Positions 33,147 to 41,883 of a DNA stretch of 64,000 nucleotides are shown piece after piece (position 1 is the stretch's first letter; the number at the start of each line of letters is the position of its first letter). Below the pieces are notes generated by a model. It saw nothing but the letters and a program-made list of their open reading frames with translations. It had not been told where the DNA came from and did not search any database. Both the position numbers and the translations under genes were made by a program. Source of the DNA: Alkalimarinus coralli. GTDB taxonomy: Bacteria; Pseudomonadota; Gammaproteobacteria; Pseudomonadales; Oleiphilaceae. The stretch spans positions 3,784,001-3,848,000 of the forward strand of contig NZ_CP096016.1 in NCBI RefSeq assembly GCF_023650515.1. The letters run 5' to 3'.

Positions 33147-33746
33147 TCATTCGAAGTGGCCGTGAACGGCATGAACGATATCTGAGAACGATCTGGCTCT
33201 CTCATTTAAGTCAAAGGAAACATTAAGCATTCGGGCGGTTCGAGTCGCAGAAATAACACCTCTTAATGCAGTTTTACCAGGCACTTCGTCATCCTGAATC
33301 ACGAGAATGTACTCCATCCCTGTATTGGAGAAGGTTTTTATCAGATCCCCTATTTTTGCCCCTCTCAGTTGGTTGACATGAATATGTGTCAGGCGCGAGA
33401 CAGGTTGTGCAATATCCTGAATTTGAATATCACCAATATTAATGCCCATTTCATGGGCTTTAGCCGCGGACTTTTTCCCAAGAATATCCTTCAATGTGAT
33501 AATTCCGGTCATCTTTCCCGCCTCGTTTATTACCATATATAAAGAGACGTGTGCTGACTTCATGAAGTTTTTAGCATCAACGACCGGAAGCGAGCCATCA
33601 ATGACCAATGGACGTTTTTCCAGATAGTCGTCCATAACAGAAAAAGCGGAATCGTCTAACGTCAGATGTTTGTTCGAGTCAGGGTAGAGGATGCGCTGGG
33701 CTTCAACGACGTCTGTCGTCGGCATAGCATGATAGATTAAGGGCAT
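33147..33746 (-). CDS. CBS-domain protein upstream of nhaD
   Basis: The start at 33746 is chosen because GGAGG lies about 7 bases upstream; a longer frame exists. The 199-residue product has a pair of CBS motifs: first FMKSAHVSLYMVINEAGKMTGIITLKDIL (about residues 57-85), second IGDLIKTFSNTGMEYILVIQDDEVPGKTALRGVIS (about 133-167). There is no membrane segment. CBS pairs bind adenine nucleotides and often gate transporters, so a regulator of the adjacent NhaD proteins is plausible but unproven. Confidence 0.82.
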   Translation of the reverse strand: MPLIYHAMPTTDVVEAQRILYPDSNKHLTLDDSAFSVMDDYLEKRPLVIDGSLPVVDAKNFMKSAHVSLYMVINEAGKMTGIITLKDILGKKSAAKAHEMGINIGDIQIQDIAQPVSRLTHIHVNQLRGAKIGDLIKTFSNTGMEYILVIQDDEVPGKTALRGVISATRTARMLNVSFDLNERARSFSDIVHAVHGHFE

Positions 33747-33837
33747 AATATGCCTCCATAATTTCAAAAAATAGATTGCGCCGAACATCAACTATTCGCG
33801 GAATAACTGTGATCAGCAGGTGCTTTTATTTTTGAAA

Positions 33838-34131
33838 TCAGGCAGGAGGCGCTTGGGGCGTTAGAGAAGACGCTATAACACGGGCTCTCTTCCATTGAAC
33901 AGGGCTGGCGAGTGCCTTACCTATTGCTAACGGGCAATTCGGTGTGTCCCCAGAAACAGCGTGGCTGGCGGCGTGCCCTGTAGAGTCGCTGTCTCCTTCA
34001 CTGCCATCAAATAGGTCAAAGACGCTAACGCTGATTTCTTGATAAGCAGGAAGATCATAAACTGAGGACGAAGCAGAACCTGCAAACAGCAGCGTTACTA
34101 ACATGAGTAACAATATATGGTTCAGCCGCAT
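33838..34131 (-). CDS. Small secreted protein of unknown function (97 aa)
   Basis: A signal peptide is clear (MRLNHILLLMLVTLLFAGSA). The mature part is short, acidic at first (DLFDGSEGDSDST), then carries one Cys and a basic Pro-rich end. I recognise no family. It lies upstream of the CBS gene and nhaD copy 1 on the same strand and may be their first gene. It is separated by 91 bp from the CBS start. Confidence 0.5.
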   Translation of the reverse strand: MRLNHILLLMLVTLLFAGSASSSVYDLPAYQEISVSVFDLFDGSEGDSDSTGHAASHAVSGDTPNCPLAIGKALASPVQWKRARVIASSLTPQAPPA

Positions 34132-34521
34132 AACAGCATGCCTCTGGGAGAGAATTCAATCAATAATAAACTAATCTCATATACAGGTGAATACTTTGTT
34201 TTAACGCAGGGAAAACAAGCAAAAGGCGCATTGATGAATCGAATAAGACAATACTCACCAAATCCAGTAAAAATTCCTCAGCGAGCGCCTGTAAAAAAGT
34301 ATAAAATTGTCGCCCATTCGAAGGGGGGTAAGCTGACCTCTCATCTACAACATTGAAATAACCGTAGCGTAACTTGGTCAATATCAATTACTAACCGGTT
34401 AAAAGTAATCAGAATACGCACAATTACGTATCCTAACCGATTCTGAAGCAGGGTTTTAGCCATTAGACACTGACCCCTATACGTTTCAATAAAGATTTAT
34501 TGATTAAAATGAGGACGAAAC
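34132..34521. other. 390-bp leader region upstream of nhaD copy 2
   Basis: No supported gene is seen; a 79-codon plus-strand frame at 34117-34356 lacks a domain and a good ribosome binding site. The stretch is AT-rich with several short purine runs (GGGGGG at about 34323) and could hold a promoter or a regulatory RNA leader, but no known riboswitch motif was recognised. Confidence 0.35.
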
Positions 34522-35901
34522 TTGAAAACCTTACTGCACTCTCTGTTGCTGTTTTTTGCAACAACACTACCCGCTGCGGCATCTGGCGCTTCTCCTGGCG
34601 GAGGCAGCCTAAATATGATGGCCACAGGCTTAGGTATTGCTGCGCTAGTGATATTTGTTCTGGCATATAGCCTGGTCATCGCTGAGGAGTTTATCCACCT
34701 ACGAAAATCAAAACCCGTTATTTTAGCTGCAGGGTTAATCTGGATTTGCGTAGGTTTACTCGCGAAGCAGGTTGAGCATGGCGCTGAATTAATTGAGGGA
34801 GCCCTCAATCACAACTTATTAGAATATGCCGCACTATTGCTGTTCTTGCTAACCGCCATGATCTATGTAAACGCAATGACAGACAGAAATATTTTTGAAG
34901 CATTGCGCTCCTGGTTAGTTCGAAAAGGCTTTAGTTACCGTCAGCTATTCTGGATTACCGGCTTTTTATCCTTTTTCATCTCACCTATTGCCGATAACCT
35001 GACCACCGCATTGCTGATGGGTGCCGTGGTATTAGCCGTAGGCTCTGATCGACCTAAATTTGTTGCGGTTGCCTTTATAAATATCGTGGTCGCGGCGAAT
35101 GCCGGTGGCGCGTTTAGTCCATTTGGTGATATCACCACGCTGATGGTATGGCAGTCCGGTCATATCGACTTCTTCGGCTTTTTCGCTTTGTTTGTTCCTT
35201 CTATGGTTAACTTTTTAATCCCTGCGGCTATTATGCACTTCGCAGTGCCTAATGAGACACCGCCTCCGGGCAATGAAGATGTGTCTGTTAAACGTGGCGG
35301 CTTCATCATCTGTGCCTTGTTTATGTGTACCATTGTGACCGCAGTCAGCTTTGAGCAAATACTTCACCTGCCCCCTTTTCTGGGTATGATGATGGGGCTT
35401 TCGTATCTGTTCTTTTTCTCTTATTACATCAAGATTACCGAGAGGAACACCTACGACCACACTGCTGAATTCAACATCTTTAATAAAGTCGCCCGTGCCG
35501 AGTGGGATACACTGCTGTTCTTCTTTGGCGTTATCTTCTGCGTTGGTGGATTGGGTACGATTGGTTACTTAGGTTATGTTTCACACTTCATGTACGAAGG
35601 CTGGGGTCCCACCAATGCCAATATCGTTGCAGGTCTGCTGTCAGCGGTGGTGGATAACATTCCGGTGATGTTTGCGATTCTTTCAATGTCTCCTGATATG
35701 GATAACTATCAGTGGTTGTTAATCACCATGACTGCGGGCGTTGGGGGTAGCTTGCTCTCTGTAGGCTCAGCTGCGGGTGTTGCACTGATGGGTCAATCTC
35801 AGGGTATGTACACCTTCTTTAGCCATATGAAGTGGAGCTGGGCAATCGGCTTAGGCTATGCCGGAAGTATCTACACGCATTATTTGATTAATGGGGCTTA
35901 A
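34522..35901 (+). CDS. nhaD: NhaD-type Na+/H+ antiporter, copy 2
   Basis: This 459-residue antiporter is nearly collinear with the minus-strand copy, with identical blocks such as PFGDITTLMVWQSGHIDFFG and EWDTLLFFFGVIFCVGGLGT. A signal-like first segment (residues 1-20) and about a dozen membrane helices are present. The start ATG follows GAGGACGAAAC. It is transcribed away from copy 1 and ends in its own terminator. The two may differ in ion affinity or pH range, since divergence is concentrated in the N-terminal part and in loops. Confidence 0.95.
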   Translation: MKTLLHSLLLFFATTLPAAASGASPGGGSLNMMATGLGIAALVIFVLAYSLVIAEEFIHLRKSKPVILAAGLIWICVGLLAKQVEHGAELIEGALNHNLLEYAALLLFLLTAMIYVNAMTDRNIFEALRSWLVRKGFSYRQLFWITGFLSFFISPIADNLTTALLMGAVVLAVGSDRPKFVAVAFINIVVAANAGGAFSPFGDITTLMVWQSGHIDFFGFFALFVPSMVNFLIPAAIMHFAVPNETPPPGNEDVSVKRGGFIICALFMCTIVTAVSFEQILHLPPFLGMMMGLSYLFFFSYYIKITERNTYDHTAEFNIFNKVARAEWDTLLFFFGVIFCVGGLGTIGYLGYVSHFMYEGWGPTNANIVAGLLSAVVDNIPVMFAILSMSPDMDNYQWLLITMTAGVGGSLLSVGSAAGVALMGQSQGMYTFFSHMKWSWAIGLGYAGSIYTHYLINGA

Positions 35902-35927
35902 CGCACTTATTTAGTCTACTACCCATA

Positions 35928-35956
35928 GGGAGCATTCTGTATATGCTCCCTTTTTT
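35928..35956 (+). terminator. Rho-independent terminator of nhaD copy 2
   Basis: Arms GGGAGCAT (35928-35935) and ATGCTCCC (35943-35950) are followed by TTTTTT, 27 bp after the stop codon. The convergent thiQ gene ends at 35986. Confidence 0.92.
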
Positions 35957-35985
35957 ATGTCCTGCTCATTACTCCGCCAAATAGC

Positions 35986-36585
35986 TTAATTCAGTACTAA
36001 ACATTCATCTGCCACTTGCTCCACATCTTCTGATTGATGTGTCACCATCAATACGGTTTTACCTTTTTCCTTGGCCGTTTTCTTAACCCAACTAGCCGTC
36101 AATAGCCTGGTCTCCGGGTCTAGTTCGGCAAACGGCTCATCCAGTAATACTATCGGCTCAGGCCGCAATAACGTGCGAATCAGGGCGACTCTCTGGCGCT
36201 GGCCACCTGACAGGGAGCCAGGCCGCTTATCTAGCTGATCATTAACTTTCAACGTACCAGCCGCCTCGACTAAATCCTGCTTTGGGGCCACGCCCGGAAA
36301 CCCGAGTAGCAGGTTTTCCATCACTGAGAGGTGCTCAAACAAGTTATGGTCTTGAAACAGATAACTGACTGGACGCTCTTCTACCGGAAGCACATTTAAT
36401 AACTGCCCTTTCCATTTCACAGCCCCGTCAGATGGCTCGACAAAACCCGCAATCGCACTCAGCAAGGTCGACTTGCCTACCCCACTAATACCTTGTATTG
36501 CCAGTATGTTGCCCTCATCTAACTGCAGGTCGTAGTTGAGGTCACGGCCTTCTCGCGTAATCTTTAATTGGCAAATATCAAGCAT
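35986..36585 (-). CDS. thiQ: Thiamine ABC importer ATPase ThiQ
   Basis: The ATG at 36585 gives 199 residues starting MLDICQLKI, like other ThiQ proteins, and an eight-base overlap with thiP. Walker A (GISGVGKSTLL), the signature motif LSGGQRQRVAL and Walker B (PIVLLDEPFAEL) are present, followed by MVTHQSEDV. It energises import of thiamine or thiamine phosphates by the ThiBPQ system. It is the last gene of the three. The short length is typical of ThiQ. Confidence 0.92.
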   Translation of the reverse strand: MLDICQLKITREGRDLNYDLQLDEGNILAIQGISGVGKSTLLSAIAGFVEPSDGAVKWKGQLLNVLPVEERPVSYLFQDHNLFEHLSVMENLLLGFPGVAPKQDLVEAAGTLKVNDQLDKRPGSLSGGQRQRVALIRTLLRPEPIVLLDEPFAELDPETRLLTASWVKKTAKEKGKTVLMVTHQSEDVEQVADECLVLN

Positions 36586-38140
36586 GTTTGGATTGGGCCT
36601 TTTCAAATAACCATAAAATCAATGCACATAACGCTAGCAGTATAAGCGATGCCATGCTGGCTTCTGCAATACGGTAGGTTCCTGCATAGCCGTATATCAA
36701 CCAAGGCAGTGTCGTCCATTCTTGAGTGCCAAAAATTGAAAAGATGGCAACATCACCCATCGACAGCACGAGCACCAGCGCATAACTGGAAAGAAAAACC
36801 GACCTGACAAAAGGCCACTCTATTTTCCAAAGAGACCATCCTTTAAGCTTCAATGATCGGGCCAATGCGCCATATTGCGCGTCAAACTGATACAACCTGG
36901 GTTTGAGTTTCTGCACCGCAAACGGCACTACCATCGCTGTATTCAAAATAGCCACAAATACAATGCCCCACTGGTCAATATCTATAATCGGCAGCCAGAA
37001 TATAAACATCCCCACTGAAATCACCATCGCCGGAGCGACCAGTGCATGGGTCGCCAACCATTCCAGCACCAACCGCTTACGAGATAAACCCGATGCATTA
37101 AACTGCCTGATAGGGCTGAGCATCGAATACGCCAACGCCATTCCAACAGATGCGGCGATGACCCCCAAGGCCAGCGTCGTCAGTGTGGGCTTAATCAAGG
37201 GCAGCCATTCCAGGCGCAGCTGATCGCCCTCAGCAAACCCCAAAAGCAAGGCAAGTATCGGCAACAACAATATGCCCCAAACAAGGTAGTAACCGCATTT
37301 CATTAACCTTAGTCGCCAGCCTACAGGGCGAGGCTTCCACTCATGACTTCCGGTATCAACCGATAACCACCCTGTGCTGCCAAAGCGGGAAACCATCAAA
37401 AATAGCCCACCAGCAATCAGTAGCTGAACCCAGGCCAGCATTAGCGCTTCGGGGATATTAAAGTCGTACTTCAAGGCCTGATAGATAGCCACTTCAAGCG
37501 TAGTTGATTGAGGCCCGCCCCCTAGCGCCAGCACCGTCGCAAAGCTGTTAAAGCAGAGCACAAAAATAAAACCAAACAGCACCAGCATCGTGCCTCTCAA
37601 ACTGGGCCATTCGATAATGCGCAACCGTTGCCAGCGGCTCAGTTTAAGCTGCACCGATAACTTCCAGCTGCTATCAGGTATGCTTTTCAGCTGTTGATAA
37701 AGCCCCCTCACTGCAAAAGGCATATTGAGATAGATATGTGCGATAAGAATGCCATTCAGTCCATATAGATTCCATTCGTGACCCGTAGCGCTGATAATGA
37801 GCGGTGATAACAAACCTGAACGGCCCAAGAGGGCGACAAGCCCGGTAATAAGCACCAGAGAAGGCATCACAAAACAGAGTAGACAAAGCGCTAAAAAGCC
37901 ACGGCGGGCAGGCAAACCAGGAATGTAATAAAGCGCTCGGGCAATAGGCCAAGCCAGAACCACAGAACACACCGCACTCAGCAATGCCTGCTTAACTGAG
38001 AAGGCCAGTATGCCGTAAAAGTAGTGGTCACTTAGCAGTGCCCAGTCAGGCCCCTGATTACTGAAGCCTATTAACCCTTGAAAGGCAAACACAGTGGTTA
38101 ACACTGTTAGAGCCAGGCTAACCCAACCAGCTATCTTCAT
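36578..38140 (-). CDS. thiP: Thiamine ABC importer permease ThiP
   Basis: This 520-residue fused permease has two binding-protein-dependent transport modules of about six helices each. The first EAA-like loop is near LKLSRWQRLRIIEWPSLRG (about residues 166-184), the second near SLKLKGWSLWKIEWPFVRS (about 428-446). Such a two-domain protein forms the whole membrane pore of the ThiBPQ importer. The gene lies 34 bp after thiB and overlaps thiQ. Confidence 0.93.
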   Translation of the reverse strand: MKIAGWVSLALTVLTTVFAFQGLIGFSNQGPDWALLSDHYFYGILAFSVKQALLSAVCSVVLAWPIARALYYIPGLPARRGFLALCLLCFVMPSLVLITGLVALLGRSGLLSPLIISATGHEWNLYGLNGILIAHIYLNMPFAVRGLYQQLKSIPDSSWKLSVQLKLSRWQRLRIIEWPSLRGTMLVLFGFIFVLCFNSFATVLALGGGPQSTTLEVAIYQALKYDFNIPEALMLAWVQLLIAGGLFLMVSRFGSTGWLSVDTGSHEWKPRPVGWRLRLMKCGYYLVWGILLLPILALLLGFAEGDQLRLEWLPLIKPTLTTLALGVIAASVGMALAYSMLSPIRQFNASGLSRKRLVLEWLATHALVAPAMVISVGMFIFWLPIIDIDQWGIVFVAILNTAMVVPFAVQKLKPRLYQFDAQYGALARSLKLKGWSLWKIEWPFVRSVFLSSYALVLVLSMGDVAIFSIFGTQEWTTLPWLIYGYAGTYRIAEASMASLILLALCALILWLFEKAQSKHA

Positions 38141-38174
38141 CGCTTTTCCAGTGGCCTAAACATTATCTTAGGCG

Positions 38175-39152
38175 CTATCGAGTCGCGCTGCTTCGCCACT
38201 CTTTCAACCATTTTTTACGCTGTTTTGCCACCTGTGTTGAAGAGAACCCAATCCGCTCAGGCATGATAAGTTGTGAAAAAACATCTGGCAGTTCCACTCC
38301 ATCAATAACCGGCAGCATCCAGTTGTTAGTGGCAATAATTGTCTGAGCTTGCGGTGAAATGAGAAACGCCAACAGTTGCTGGGCAAGCGCTTTATTGGGT
38401 GATGTTTTGGTAATCGCCGCCACTTCTATCTGTGCCACATGGCCTTCTGAAAAAGCAGCCGCTTTATACTGAGACTTATTCTCCGTGACCACATGATAGG
38501 CGGGTGATGTATTGTAACTCAGCACATAATCAGCATCGCCTTTTAGGAACATGCTGTAGGCTTCCCACCACCCTTTTGTGACCGTGACCGTATGCGTTGC
38601 CAACTGCCCCCAGGCTTTATTCGCCTGATCACCATAAACGGATTTAACCCACAGCATTAACCCTTGACCTGGGGTGCTGGTTCTTGGGTCTTGGTAGATG
38701 ACCGAAGCATCTGACTCAATAAGCTCACGCAGTGAAGTAACGGGCGATTTAACCTTACGGCTATCATATACAAACGCAAAATAGCCGTAGTCAAAGGGAA
38801 CAAAGTCCGGGTCATGCCAGTTAAGCTCTTGCTTTAGCCCCGTTAATGAAATGTTATGAGACTGAACAAGTCCTTCGTTTCGGGCACTCTCAATCAGCGC
38901 ATCATCAATACCCAGTATCACATCTGCCTTAGTCTTTCGTTTTTCAATCCTCAACCGGTTCAGGATACTCACGCCGTCTTCGACCGCAATAAACTCAATG
39001 TCACACTGGCATTGAGCCTCAAACGCCTTTTCCAACTTGGGGCCAGGCCCCCATTCAGAGACAAATGAGTCATAGGTATAAACGGTCAGGTCAGCAGCAA
39101 ATGTCGGAACAGACACCCACAGTAAAGCGGCAGCAAAAAGTGTTTTTTTCAT
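38175..39152 (-). CDS. thiB: Thiamine-binding periplasmic protein ThiB
   Basis: The start at 39152 gives MKKTLFAAALLWVSVPTFA, a standard signal peptide, and 325 residues (family about 330). Alternative starts at 39170 and at a GTG at 39200 have no well-spaced ribosome binding site, and the true start is uncertain. The body has the ThiB signatures LTVYTYDSFVSEWGPGP and VEDGVSILNRLRIEK. It is the first gene of thiBPQ. The spacer to the divergent kinase gene is only about 70 bp, with no room for a TPP riboswitch, and none was recognised. Confidence 0.92.
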   Translation of the reverse strand: MKKTLFAAALLWVSVPTFAADLTVYTYDSFVSEWGPGPKLEKAFEAQCQCDIEFIAVEDGVSILNRLRIEKRKTKADVILGIDDALIESARNEGLVQSHNISLTGLKQELNWHDPDFVPFDYGYFAFVYDSRKVKSPVTSLRELIESDASVIYQDPRTSTPGQGLMLWVKSVYGDQANKAWGQLATHTVTVTKGWWEAYSMFLKGDADYVLSYNTSPAYHVVTENKSQYKAAAFSEGHVAQIEVAAITKTSPNKALAQQLLAFLISPQAQTIIATNNWMLPVIDGVELPDVFSQLIMPERIGFSSTQVAKQRKKWLKEWRSSATR

Positions 39153-39224
39153 AAGTATAAGATCGGGCATTAGAGGTAAAATATTGAAAAATACTAACAC
39201 ACTCCTTTCGGAGGGGCGACGACA

Positions 39225-40091
39225 ATGGCAGCTCAGCCCGGTGCAAACACGGCAATAATAAATTCTGTGAATGCGTTTCTTGGCAAATCAGTGGTGTGGA
39301 CGGCCATTGAAACCCAAGGCACAAGCAATCACCACTTCCGTGGACTGCATGAGGCACAAAATCTGATCCTCAGAATCAATGCGACCAAAACCGTGGCATT
39401 TGGCGCTTCTCGCCAATCCGAGGCCATGGCGCTTGAACTCATTCAAGACTTCGACTGGTCGCCCACCGTCATCAAAAACAACTGGCAAGAGGGCTGGTGC
39501 TTAATGCAGGATCACGGCTCAGCAGTTGCGTCAGAGACTAGCCAAACCGTCACCAGCCAGCTTCTGGCATCCATTGCTGAATGGCAAACGATTGCTGTCG
39601 ATAGCCATTCCTCATTTGACCATTCCTCACTTGACCATACGATACAGCTTGGACATACCCTGCGATTTAACTATGCCACGCTATTTGAAACATATCGCAA
39701 CAAGATAGAAAACAGCTCTAATATTTCATCGAGCCGACGTCACACTGAATTGCTCGATCAACTGATTGACCGGTTTGACCGTCTACCAACTGTACCCCTC
39801 TGCTTGACCCACCACGACCTTCATCCTGGCAACCTGTGCCTTGATGGGCACCAGCTAATCGTACTTGATTGGGAGTATGCAGGGTTTGGAAACCCCTGGT
39901 TTGACGCCGCGTCATTATGCGGTAAGTTTGGCATAACAGCCGACGTCATTGGTTCTTTACCGGCATTTAAACAGATTCAAAAAAATCAATTAACGCAAGG
40001 ATTAACAAATGCGTTATGGTTAACAAAGGCACTTGAAACGCTCTGGTACGCGGTTAGGGGTAGCGATGGCGTCCACACCCAGCATGATTGA
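39225..40091 (+). CDS. thiK: Aminoglycoside/choline-kinase-fold phosphotransferase, probable thiamine kinase
   Basis: This 288-residue protein has the kinase catalytic loop HHDLHPGN (HxDxxxxN, about residues 202-209) and a metal-binding LDWEYAG about 15 residues later, the pattern of the choline/thiamine kinase family. It is divergent from thiBPQ, which imports thiamine, so a role in phosphorylating imported thiamine is likely. Length is close to Escherichia coli ThiK (274). Choline or hydroxymethylpyrimidine-type substrates remain possible. GAGG precedes the ATG by about 10 bases. Confidence 0.75.
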   Translation: MAAQPGANTAIINSVNAFLGKSVVWTAIETQGTSNHHFRGLHEAQNLILRINATKTVAFGASRQSEAMALELIQDFDWSPTVIKNNWQEGWCLMQDHGSAVASETSQTVTSQLLASIAEWQTIAVDSHSSFDHSSLDHTIQLGHTLRFNYATLFETYRNKIENSSNISSSRRHTELLDQLIDRFDRLPTVPLCLTHHDLHPGNLCLDGHQLIVLDWEYAGFGNPWFDAASLCGKFGITADVIGSLPAFKQIQKNQLTQGLTNALWLTKALETLWYAVRGSDGVHTQHD

Positions 40092-40151
40092 GTACCCAGG
40101 CCGTTTATATTTTGCAGCAACTCTTAACAACAAAAATAAACAAGGAAAGAT

Positions 40152-41207
40152 ATGAAACCCATTACAACAATTTCACTGGCCATTTTTATTACGCTGATCT
40201 GCATACAGGGCTACCGTACTATTGAAGGGGCAGGCCTTTTATACCCTATCGAGCCACACTTTTCCGGCCAATGTAAGGCCATAGAGGGCGTCACCGGAGC
40301 AGAAGACATCACCATCGATCACGCTAACCAGTTTGCCTATATCTCTGCTGATGACAGACGAGCCATCATGGCTGGCGCACCTGTCAGCGGTGGCATTTAT
40401 GGCCTGAACCTATCTTCAGCCGATGCAACCCCCATTCTGTTAACAGAGAAGTTCTCTGACGATTTTCACCCTCACGGCATTAGCCTTTATCATGGCGACA
40501 ATGAAACAAAGTCATTGTTTGTTATTAACCACCTCAACAGTGGAAAACAGCAGGTAGAAATCTTCGATATTTCATCAAATGACCAACTAACTCACCGCCA
40601 AAGTATTACCTACCCTGAATTAATTACGCCGAATGACCTGGTCGCCGTCGGTCCTTCACAGTTTTATGCCACCAATGATCATCGTTATCCCCGTGACAGC
40701 ATCATGCAGGCTGTTGAAGACTACTTAGGCCTGCCGTTATCAACGGTGAGTTATTTTGATGGCAAAGAAGGACAGCTTGTCGCATCCGGCTTTCAATATA
40801 GCAATGGCATTGCTATCACCCCAGACTTAAAAACAGTGTATGTTGCTGAGATCATGGGGCGAAAAATCAACGTGTTCGAGAGGGATTTGAATGATGGCTC
40901 GCTGACAAAACAAGGCGAAACTCCCGTCAACACTGGCGCGGACAATCTTGAGTGGGATGACAAAGGTAATCTATGGTTGGGAGCTCACCCCCGTCTACTG
41001 GACTTTGTCGCACATGCCAAAGACAAAACAGAAATCTCACCATCACAAGTGATCAAGATCGAGCTTAATTCAGCAGAACCTAAAGTATCTGAAGTCTATT
41101 TAAGTGACGGAAGCGATATCTCTGGCTCTACGGTAGGTGCGGTTAGCGGAGAAATCCTGTTGATTGGATCGGTGTTTGAAGAACATATACTCAAATGCAC
41201 ACTTTAG
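40152..41207 (+). CDS. SMP-30/paraoxonase-like beta-propeller esterase
   Basis: This 351-residue protein has an N-terminal hydrophobic anchor or signal (about residues 6-20) and a six-bladed propeller pattern: AYISADDRR, HPHGISLYH, TPNDLVAVGP with YATNDHRYP, YSNGIAITPDLKTVYVAE, and NLEWDDKGNLWLGAHP. The Asn and Asp in these motifs are the usual calcium ligands of serum paraoxonase and strictosidine-synthase-like lactonases. It probably hydrolyses an ester or lactone in the periplasm. AAGGAAAGAT precedes the ATG. Confidence 0.82.
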   Translation: MKPITTISLAIFITLICIQGYRTIEGAGLLYPIEPHFSGQCKAIEGVTGAEDITIDHANQFAYISADDRRAIMAGAPVSGGIYGLNLSSADATPILLTEKFSDDFHPHGISLYHGDNETKSLFVINHLNSGKQQVEIFDISSNDQLTHRQSITYPELITPNDLVAVGPSQFYATNDHRYPRDSIMQAVEDYLGLPLSTVSYFDGKEGQLVASGFQYSNGIAITPDLKTVYVAEIMGRKINVFERDLNDGSLTKQGETPVNTGADNLEWDDKGNLWLGAHPRLLDFVAHAKDKTEISPSQVIKIELNSAEPKVSEVYLSDGSDISGSTVGAVSGEILLIGSVFEEHILKCTL

Positions 41208-41616
41208 TGGGGCGAGATATTTGCATTGCCGTGCGCCGGTAGAGCAGTTGAAATAACCATTGTCGCCAATAGAAACAGACTGGATGCCAGGCCCGATAGC
41301 ACTGTACCAATTAACCGCCCCATTGAGTTGGCCATGTAGTAAAACCCTACATCCAGTGCCCCCCCTTTCTTCCTTGGCAAAATCAAGAATAAGAAACTGC
41401 TTTCCCATCAATAATCAGTGTCTGCTAATCTTGCGCCTCTGCTTCATCGCTCCATGGCCCATGTACCGAATCAAAGTTGATAAGATGCGCAGCCGTATTC
41501 GCATCTCCACTAATCTCATTAATATGAACGATCTGAATAGCAGGCCAAGCCCACGCTTCTCGCAGCGCTAACCGGCCCATGCTTCCAAAACCGTTAATAG
41601 CGACTTTAATGGTCAT
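41204..41616 (-). pseudogene. Decayed fused remnant of ArsJ-associated GAPDH and arsJ
   Basis: From the ATG at 41616 the frame reads [20 protein letters not shown] and continues [23 protein letters not shown], which is the N-terminus of ArsJ-associated glyceraldehyde-3-phosphate dehydrogenase. A TAG interrupts it, but the same frame continues QTLIIDGKAVSYS as in GAPDH before a second stop. About 25 codons later another frame reads LDVGFYYMANSMGRLIGTVL, the end of the ArsJ major-facilitator pump. So most of GAPDH and nearly all of arsJ are deleted and joined. The intact pair removes arsenate as 1-arseno-3-phosphoglycerate. Confidence 0.8.
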
Positions 41617-41883
41617 GTGGCGTTCCTCATTAAACAAATTTCAATTACCTAACAACACCAATAACGTCGCTATACTCCAAACAAAAAGTTTAATTTGATG
41701 TTTAAAACACAACAGTTTTGTACGCGTTAGTTAGTTCAACGCCAACTCTGTTAACACTCAATTTATTATTAATTATCAATATCTTATAAAAAACCTATGA
41801 ACCCTCAATTTACTGTGGCATAAGCGTTGCTGTTATCACCAATGTGATCTTTAGATTTTAGAAAAAAGATTGAGGTAAATATC

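Noticed and set aside
34117-34356. 79-codon plus-strand frame upstream of nhaD copy 2
   Set aside because: No domain, signal or good ribosome binding site; its start overlaps the small secreted protein gene.
39153-39224. Possible TPP riboswitch before thiB
   Set aside because: The spacer is only about 70 bp and lacks the conserved CTGAGA and ACCTGA strands.
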